Below, one piece after another: positions 58,713-64,000 of a stretch of DNA of 64,000 bases. This stretch comes from CAZDQL01 sp964507325. Lineage in GTDB: Bacteria > Planctomycetota > UBA1135 > GCA-002686595. The notes under the pieces were generated by a model, which had not been told where the DNA came from, made no database searches, and saw nothing but the letters and a program-made list of their open reading frames with translations. The stretch covers positions 1 to 64,000 of the forward strand of contig CAZDQL010000030.1 of assembly GCA_964507325.1 (NCBI GenBank), written 5' to 3'. The position numbers and the translations under genes were made by a program. Within the stretch, counting starts at the first letter, position 1, and the number at the start of each line of letters is the position of its first letter.

Positions 58713-59945
58713 TCAGCCGGGCTTGCGGCGGGCCTTGAACTGCTCGAAGGGATCCTCTTCGAAGTGCGGATTGAACTGCGCCTCGGACGCAGTCGGCTCC
58801 TCGGGCTGCACCGGCAGGGGAGCTTGGGGAGCCGCTTCGGGGGCGCTGGCGACCTCTGGGGCGGGGCTTCCGTCCGTGACCACGCCCAGCTCGCGCAGGC
58901 GCGCGCTGAAACCGTCCTTGTCCACCGACTTCAGATGGGCCTCCTGCGGATCGACTACGCCGCTCTGCACCAGCTCCAAGAGGGAGTCGTTCAGGAGGCG
59001 CATCCCCTCCTTGGCCCCCATCTGCATGCTGGACTTGATCTGGTGGGTCTTGCCCTCGCGGATCAGGCTCGACACGGCGTAGTTGACCACCAGCACCTCG
59101 AACGCCGCCACGCGACCCCCCTCCTTGCGCTTGCACAGGGTCTGGGCCACGACCCCCTTGAGGGAGGTCGAGAGCATGGTGCGGATCTGGGACTGGCGGT
59201 CCGCCGGGAACTGGTCGATCACGCGATCGATGGTGGAGGCGGCGGTGGTGGTGTGCAGGGTCCCGAAGACCAGGTGGCCCGTCTCGGCGGTTTCGATGGC
59301 GATCTCGACCGTCTCCAGGTCGCGCATCTCGCCCACCAGGACGATGTCGGGATCCTCGCGCAGGGCGGCGCGCAGGGCGCGTTTGAAGCTCTGGGTGTGC
59401 TTGCCCACCTCACGCTGGTTGATCAGGCAACGCTCCTGGGGATGCACGAACTCGACCGGGTCCTCGATGGTGATGATGTGCTCGGCGCGTTCCTTGTTGA
59501 TGGAGTCGATCATCGCCGCCAGGGTGGTCGACTTGCCACACCCGGTCGGCCCAGTAACCACGACCAGGCCCTTGGACAGCTCGCAGAACTTCGTCACCGA
59601 GGGCGGGAGGCCCAGGTCCTCCACGGTCAGGATCTCGTCCGGAATCAGCCGGAAGGTCCCGGCGGGTCCATGCAGGTCGGTGAAGAGGTTGCAGCGGAAA
59701 CGCCCCACCCCGGGAAGCGCGTAGGCGAAGTCGGTGTCGTTGTCCGACAGGTACTCCTCGCGGTTGTCCTCGGGGGTGATCTCGAACAGGACCTGCCGCA
59801 TCTGCTCGGGCGCCAGCTCGGGGCACTCGGACATCGGTGCCATGTCGCCACTCATGCGGACCATGGGCTTCTTGGTGGATGTCATGTGGAGGTCGGAAGC
59901 TCCGAGCTCCAACATCCGCTTGAAGAGGGCGTCGATCCAGGCCAT
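58713..59945 (-). CDS. pilT: PilT-type twitching motility ATPase
   Basis: Hexameric ATPase that retracts type IV pili. The 410-residue protein has the PilT N-terminus (LFKRMLELGASDLHM), Walker A GPTGCGKST at 132-140, the Asp box EHIITIEDPVEFVH, Walker B RAALREDPDIVLVGEMRDLE and the GTLHT histidine box. It carries a 50-residue Pro/Glu/Ala-rich C-terminal extension not found in standard PilT. Start ATG at 59943-59945 gives the family N-terminus. The selenoprotein gene starts 32 bases after its stop on the same strand, so they may be co-transcribed. PilU is an alternative. Confidence 0.92.
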   Translation of the reverse strand: MAWIDALFKRMLELGASDLHMTSTKKPMVRMSGDMAPMSECPELAPEQMRQVLFEITPEDNREEYLSDNDTDFAYALPGVGRFRCNLFTDLHGPAGTFRLIPDEILTVEDLGLPPSVTKFCELSKGLVVVTGPTGCGKSTTLAAMIDSINKERAEHIITIEDPVEFVHPQERCLINQREVGKHTQSFKRALRAALREDPDIVLVGEMRDLETVEIAIETAETGHLVFGTLHTTTAASTIDRVIDQFPADRQSQIRTMLSTSLKGVVAQTLCKRKEGGRVAAFEVLVVNYAVSSLIREGKTHQIKSSMQMGAKEGMRLLNDSLLELVQSGVVDPQEAHLKSVDKDGFSARLRELGVVTDGSPAPEVASAPEAAPQAPLPVQPEEPTASEAQFNPHFEEDPFEQFKARRKPG

Positions 59946-60077
59946 GGGTACTCCGTCGAGGACAGGGGTGAGGAGTGGGGGCTCCAGCGGTGCACACCCG
60001 CCTCTCCTTCGGCCAGCCGGCGCGGCGCACTGGAGAGGTGCGCGAGGCGAATCAGCTCGCCGCGGTAGACTCGGGCG

Positions 60078-60647
60078 GTGGATTCCCCTTCTGCGGACGA
60101 TCGCGGCCCCTGGCGCGCGGCGCGGGGCTTCGGAGAGCTGTGCGAGCTGGGGGCGCGCTTCCTCGAGGGCTGCTCGGTCGGCTTTCCCGGATGGGGGGCG
60201 GAGGAGGTGGACGAGGAGACCCTCCCCCTGGTGCCGCTCCTGGCCGCGGCCAACCGGGCGGGCTTCCTGACCGTCGCCTCCCAGCCCGGGGCTCCGGGTC
60301 GTGCTGGAGCGGATGGGCGCCTGGAGCTGCGACGGGCCTTCGTCTGCGGTTTCGCCTCCCGGGGGATGGAGCAGACCCTGCGCGACCTCGCCCGCGAGCC
60401 GGGCCTGCTGCTGGGGTCTCAGGGGGAGGCGGAGACCCCCCTCGGGCTGCGCGGTGGTGAGACCTTCTTGGCCCTGGGCCCAGGCGCGGCCAGCGCGGAG
60501 CTCGAGATCTTCGCCGACCACCTCTGCACCCAAGCCCTGGGGGCGCTGCGTCAGGCGCGCTGGGTGGCTCTGATCGATACGGAGTGGGGCCGCGACGACC
60601 GGCTGTGGCCGGCCCTGGCCCGGGCGCTCGGCGTTCCGTATTCATAG
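60078..60647 (+). CDS. Unknown protein resembling DUF6919-type proteins
   Basis: A 189-residue protein with a helical N-terminal part and the block ETLPLVPLLAAANRAGFLTV followed by ASQPG, a pattern I recall from DUF6919 proteins of actinobacteria, where a short catalytic-looking domain follows. Later blocks are FVCGFASRGMEQTLRD and WVALIDTEWGRDDRLWPAL. GTG start at 60078 is the only reasonable one. It is divergent from pilT across a 132-base gap. Function is unknown. Confidence 0.6.
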   Translation: MDSPSADDRGPWRAARGFGELCELGARFLEGCSVGFPGWGAEEVDEETLPLVPLLAAANRAGFLTVASQPGAPGRAGADGRLELRRAFVCGFASRGMEQTLRDLAREPGLLLGSQGEAETPLGLRGGETFLALGPGAASAELEIFADHLCTQALGALRQARWVALIDTEWGRDDRLWPALARALGVPYS

Positions 60648-60707
60648 GGCCCGCTCACGGCCGCCCGCGTTGGTCGTAGGCCCCGAATCGATCCACTGCG
60701 AGCCGCC

Positions 60708-61667
60708 ATGACCGACCAGAAGACCACCCCCCGGACCCGTCCCTCCGCCCGTCTGATGCTCCTCCTGGCAGCGGTGTGGGTGGTCCTGGGGGCGCTCTTC
60801 AAGCTCCTCGCGGGCACCCCGAACGACCTGCCGAGACTGGTGCAGGAGTTCCCCCTGCTGAAGCCCGTCTGGACCTTCCGGTTCGCGATCGGAGCGGAGC
60901 TCGCCGTGGTCAGCCTGGCGCTCTTGCGACCGCGGGTGGGTTGGATCGCGATCAGCCTCCTGTTCCTCTCCTTCGACTTCCTCTTGTGGCGCATGATGGT
61001 CGCCGGCGAGGCGAGCTGCGGGTGCTTCGGTTCGCGGGTGACCCTCGCGCCCTGGCAGATGATGGCGATCGACACGGCGCTGCTCCTGGGGATCTGGATC
61101 ACGCGGCCCTGGTCGGGGTTCAGGAAGCGCCCGCTCACTCCGGCGTTCATCCTGCCGGTGGTGGTGTTGCTCTTGGCCTTGCCCTGGTTCCCGATTCCCG
61201 GCTTCTTCCAGGAGGCCCAGTTGCCCGCGCCGACGAACGGGGGGAGTCAGGATCCAGTCGAGAATGGAGCGACCGGCGACTGGTACCGCTTCGAGCCGGC
61301 CGACTGGGAGGGGGTCCTGCTGCACGACCTCGACCTGATCGGCTGGTTGGAGGATCCCAGCGTGGTCGACCTGGTGCCGCCGCCGGCCAACGTCATCGTC
61401 TACCGCCTCTCCTGCGAGGAGTGCCGGGAGCACTTCCTCGAGCTGCAGGTCGAGCCGATCACCGACCGGCCGATCATCCTGATTCAGGTTCCGGAACCCG
61501 ATGACGCCAGCGACGTCGTCACCGACGTCAAGCCCCAGGACGCGCTCTACGACTGGTCGTTGCGGGAGCTCCCCCGTGGCTACGGGGTCACGACGCCGGT
61601 GATCTTCGACGTGGACGAGGTGTACACCGTCCAGAACGTCATCGAGCTGGAGGAATCGGACAGCTGA
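60708..61667 (+). CDS. MauE/DoxX-like membrane protein with C-terminal thioredoxin-type domain
   Basis: A 319-residue protein with four or more membrane helices (LMLLLAAVWVVLGALFKLLA, WIAISLLFLSFDFLLWRMMV, MMAIDTALLLGIWIT, AFILPVVVLLLALPWFPI) and ASCGCFGS in a loop, the MauE/DoxX-like signature. The C-terminal periplasmic part holds a CxxC (RLSCEECREHFLEL) followed by PIILIQVPEPDD, like a thioredoxin-fold receptor. Its cysteine pair might receive electrons through the membrane part. The neighbouring selenoprotein makes a shared thiol pathway tempting, but this is inference. Confidence 0.75.
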   Translation: MTDQKTTPRTRPSARLMLLLAAVWVVLGALFKLLAGTPNDLPRLVQEFPLLKPVWTFRFAIGAELAVVSLALLRPRVGWIAISLLFLSFDFLLWRMMVAGEASCGCFGSRVTLAPWQMMAIDTALLLGIWITRPWSGFRKRPLTPAFILPVVVLLLALPWFPIPGFFQEAQLPAPTNGGSQDPVENGATGDWYRFEPADWEGVLLHDLDLIGWLEDPSVVDLVPPPANVIVYRLSCEECREHFLELQVEPITDRPIILIQVPEPDDASDVVTDVKPQDALYDWSLRELPRGYGVTTPVIFDVDEVYTVQNVIELEESDS

Positions 61668-61840
61668 CGGTCGCTCCACGTCACTGACAGGGTCGGCCTC
61701 TCCCCAGGGGTTGGAGCGGGACCGCCGGGCGCGAGCCCAGGCCACGAGATCACGTTCTTTTCACGTGCCCCCGGCTACCATCCCTGCATGCTGCGCCTCC
61801 CCCGACGCCCTGCCCCGGCCCTGCGACCGGGAGGAGCGAG

Positions 61841-62539
61841 GTGAACGACAGCCGCACCCGCAGCCTGCGCATCCTCGTGGTGGAGGACAATCGCGACCTC
61901 GCCTGCAACATCAGTGACTTCCTGGAGCAGCGAGGGCACGTGCTCGATTTCGCGCTGGATGGGGTCACGGGGCTGCACCTGGCGGTGACCCAGCCGCTCG
62001 ACGTCATCGTGCTCGACATCATGCTGCCGGGCATCGACGGGCTCGAGCTGTGTCGGCGCTTCAGACGCGACGCGGAGAAGCCGGTCCCGATCCTGATGCT
62101 CACCGCCAGGGACACCCTCGACGACAAGCTGGCCGGCTTCGACGCCGGGGCCGACGACTACCTCGTCAAGCCCTTCGCCCTCAAGGAGCTCGAAGCCCGC
62201 CTGCACGCCCTCGTCCGCCGTTCCGGGCGGGACAGCGCGCGGGTGCTGGAGATCGGCTCGCTGCGGGTGGACACGGGGCGCATGCTCGTCACCAAGGGAG
62301 GCTCCCCCGTCGTCGTCAACCGCACCGGCTACCAGATTCTGGTGGAGCTGATGAGCAAGGCCCCCGATGTCGTCACGCGCGAGGACTTGGAGCAGCTCGT
62401 TTGGGGGGACATGCGCCCGGGTAGCGACGCCCTGCGCAGCCACGTCTACGCGCTGCGCAAGGCACTCGACGAGAGCGCCGAGTCCTCTCAGATCGAGACG
62501 GTGCACGGGGTGGGCTTCCGCATGAGGGAAGACGGATGA
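61841..62539 (+). CDS. OmpR-family response regulator
   Basis: Two-component response regulator. The 232-residue protein has a receiver domain with the acidic pocket (VVEDNRDL), phospho-accepting D59 (VIVLDIMLPGIDG) and K110 (DYLVKPFALKE), followed by a winged-helix effector domain (RTGYQILVELMSKAPDVVTR, SHVYALRKALDES). Overlaps the sensor kinase gene by 4 bases (ATGA), so they are a cognate pair. GTG start 61841. The output genes are unknown; nothing near suggests a stimulus. Confidence 0.94.
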   Translation: MNDSRTRSLRILVVEDNRDLACNISDFLEQRGHVLDFALDGVTGLHLAVTQPLDVIVLDIMLPGIDGLELCRRFRRDAEKPVPILMLTARDTLDDKLAGFDAGADDYLVKPFALKELEARLHALVRRSGRDSARVLEIGSLRVDTGRMLVTKGGSPVVVNRTGYQILVELMSKAPDVVTREDLEQLVWGDMRPGSDALRSHVYALRKALDESAESSQIETVHGVGFRMREDG

Positions 62540-63804
62540 AGACGCCGCAGACCCTGCGCCGGCGGATGGCGGTCTACTACTTCACCTACTTCGGCGTCCT
62601 GCTCTGCGTGTACTCGCTGGCCTTGCACCAATCCACCACGGAGGTGCAAGACCTCGCCTTCAACCGGCAGATCGCGAAGGAGGCGCAGAGCATCGTGCAG
62701 CACGTCGAGGAGCAGAGAAGCCTGCCACCTCGCCTGCCGTTGCACATGACCGCCTACAGGCGGCTCGAGGATGTGCCACCTCGCCTGCGTGAGCACATCG
62801 ATCCCGATCGGCTCGGCGTCAAGGAGATCAACGCAGAGGGTCTCGACTACCACCTGGCCGTGTCCGAGATCCCCTCGACCGGAGAGACCCTCTACCTCTT
62901 CTACGACACGGGCGCGATCGAGATCTCAGAGAGCTCCGAACGTGCCCTGGGTCTGACGCTGATCGTGATCGCGGTGGCCTTCCTCCTGGTCGGCTGGCTC
63001 CTGGCGCACGTCCTGGCGAAGCGCATCCTCAGGCCGGTGACGAAGCTGGCCGAGAGTGTGCGCACCCTCTCGCCCGACAGGGAGGACTCCTCGCTCGCGG
63101 CCTACGAAGCCCCGGACGAGATCGGCACGCTGGCGAAGACGATCGACAACCTGATCCAGCGCAGCGCCGAGTTCACGCGTCGGGAGCGCGAGTTCACCGC
63201 CCACGCCAGTCATGAGCTGCGAACTCCCGCGACCGTGATCAAGGGGGCAGTCGAGATCCTGAGGAGCCGGATCGATGCCGAAGACGCGCAGCGCCTGGAG
63301 CCCCTAGCGCGCATCGAACGCTCCGTGGCCGACATCGAGGTCTTGATCGACACCTTCCTGCTCTTGGCGCGACACGACAAGACGGCTCCGCGGGACGAGG
63401 CCTGCTGTCTCCAGTGCACCGTCGATGACGTGGTGGCCGCGCACCGCTACCTCTTGGAAGGCAAGCCGGTCGTCGTCGAAGTGGAGCACCTGGATTCCGA
63501 ACCGGTCCACGCGCCCACTCCGACGGTGTCGATCGCCGTTGGCAACCTCGTGCGCAACGCCTTCCAGCACACGCGGGAAGGGCGTGTCGAGGTCACGACG
63601 GGCACCGGATACGTCAGCGTCCGCGATACCGGGCCTGGGCTGAGTGCTGCCGACGGAGACGCAGGCATCGGTCTCACGATCGTCCGCCGTCTCTGCGAGC
63701 GACTCGAATGGAGCTTCACAATCGAGCCTGGCCCCGAGGGAGGGACTCGGGCCGAGCTCCACTTCCAGCCGCCAAGAGCAGGACCGGAACGAGCGTCAGC
63801 GTGA
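62536..63804 (+). CDS. Sensor histidine kinase
   Basis: Partner of the OmpR-type regulator. The 422-residue protein has two membrane helices (AVYYFTYFGVLLCVYSLAL and LTLIVIAVAFLLVGWLLAHV) around a periplasmic sensing loop of about 110 residues, then HAMP, the DHp box with H226 (FTAHASHELRTPATVIKGAV), and an ATPase domain with N box (NLVRNAFQHT), G1 (VRDTGPGLS) and G2 (GIGLTIVRRLCERLEW). The ATPase domain is short but complete. The sensing loop shows no recognised ligand domain. Confidence 0.94.
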   Translation: MKTPQTLRRRMAVYYFTYFGVLLCVYSLALHQSTTEVQDLAFNRQIAKEAQSIVQHVEEQRSLPPRLPLHMTAYRRLEDVPPRLREHIDPDRLGVKEINAEGLDYHLAVSEIPSTGETLYLFYDTGAIEISESSERALGLTLIVIAVAFLLVGWLLAHVLAKRILRPVTKLAESVRTLSPDREDSSLAAYEAPDEIGTLAKTIDNLIQRSAEFTRREREFTAHASHELRTPATVIKGAVEILRSRIDAEDAQRLEPLARIERSVADIEVLIDTFLLLARHDKTAPRDEACCLQCTVDDVVAAHRYLLEGKPVVVEVEHLDSEPVHAPTPTVSIAVGNLVRNAFQHTREGRVEVTTGTGYVSVRDTGPGLSAADGDAGIGLTIVRRLCERLEWSFTIEPGPEGGTRAELHFQPPRAGPERASA

Positions 63805-63867
63805 TCTGCGTCCCGAAGGCGAGGCCGAAGCTGACCGAGATCGCGGCGGCAACCCGGAGGGTGCGCG

Positions 63868-64000
63868 TCAGAAGGACCAGCGTAGACCAAAGAACAACGT
63901 GTCCCCGTCTGACGACACCGAGATCTGCGGTGCGTCGGGATCCGCCGGCCCGAGGAAGGCGTGCTGGAAGAAGCGCGCGGTGAAGTTGCCCAGGGCCGCC
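63868..64000 (-). CDS. C-terminal end of an outer-membrane beta-barrel protein (cut by the window)
   Basis: An open frame on the minus strand runs from the window edge to a stop at 63868. The last 43 residues read ALGNFTARFFQHAFLGPADP then DAPQISVSSDGDTLFFGLRWSF. Alternating aromatic strand residues and a terminal Phe after WS are the beta-signal of outer-membrane barrels recognised by BamA. The start lies beyond the window. It is convergent with the sensor kinase gene. Confidence 0.65.
   Translation of the reverse strand, partial: AALGNFTARFFQHAFLGPADPDAPQISVSSDGDTLFFGLRWSF

Overview
GC-rich (roughly 70%), densely coded 64 kb from a Gram-negative-type bacterium with outer-membrane lipoproteins, beta-barrel proteins and many secreted enzymes. 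Several features point to Planctomycetota, probably a deep, poorly cultured lineage: the Cys-framed C-terminal domain of the large secreted metallopeptidase, the paired HEASH metalloproteins with TPR and jelly-roll parts, and a duplicated-segment membrane protein. This assignment comes from remembered family patterns, not from a search.

Layout. 1-5.4 kb: 5'-truncated clpC, dprA, two small membrane proteins, a YbgC-type thioesterase and a zinc-ribbon protein. 5.3-10.5 kb: a complete isc operon (Rrf2/IscR-type regulator, iscS, iscU, iscA, hscB, hscA) with a structured leader and a long inverted-repeat element between hscB and hscA. 10.5-20.7 kb: asd and gpmI on the minus strand, then an M48 lipoprotein peptidase, a GlgA homologue that has lost its catalytic residues, a ROK kinase and glcDEF. 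20.7-36 kb: membrane-anchored unknowns, an MDR oxidoreductase, a YgiQ radical-SAM protein, a 7Fe ferredoxin, upp and an aminotransferase, then a minus-strand run of an unknown, an HhH protein, ParA, a MinD/FlhG-like ATPase, pyruvate kinase and a secreted repeat protein. 36-57 kb: secreted metallopeptidases and relatives (one HELGH, two HEASH paralogues, one active and one degenerate M14), a PLP decarboxylase, pcp, and a coupled set atuA / AtuA-like small domain / pta / FKBP / Smr. 57-64 kb: a thioredoxin-fold selenoprotein behind pilT, a MauE-like membrane protein, an OmpR-type two-component pair and the 3' end of an outer-membrane protein.

The most important result is a pair of selenoprotein genes that ordinary gene calling breaks or misses. 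A 74-codon SelW/Rdx-type gene (36345-36569, minus) reads through an in-frame UGA in a CGRU motif. A 496-codon TlpA/thioredoxin-like gene (57190-58680, minus) reads through an in-frame UGA in a UAGC motif. Both carry, 21 and 23 nt after the UGA, a 7-bp perfect stem closed by the same pentaloop GGUCU, the loop of the Escherichia coli fdhF SECIS. The stem sequences differ while pairing is kept. The organism should therefore encode SelA, SelB, SelD and tRNA-Sec elsewhere; none is in this window.

No tRNA, rRNA, CRISPR array, IS transposase or prophage was seen.
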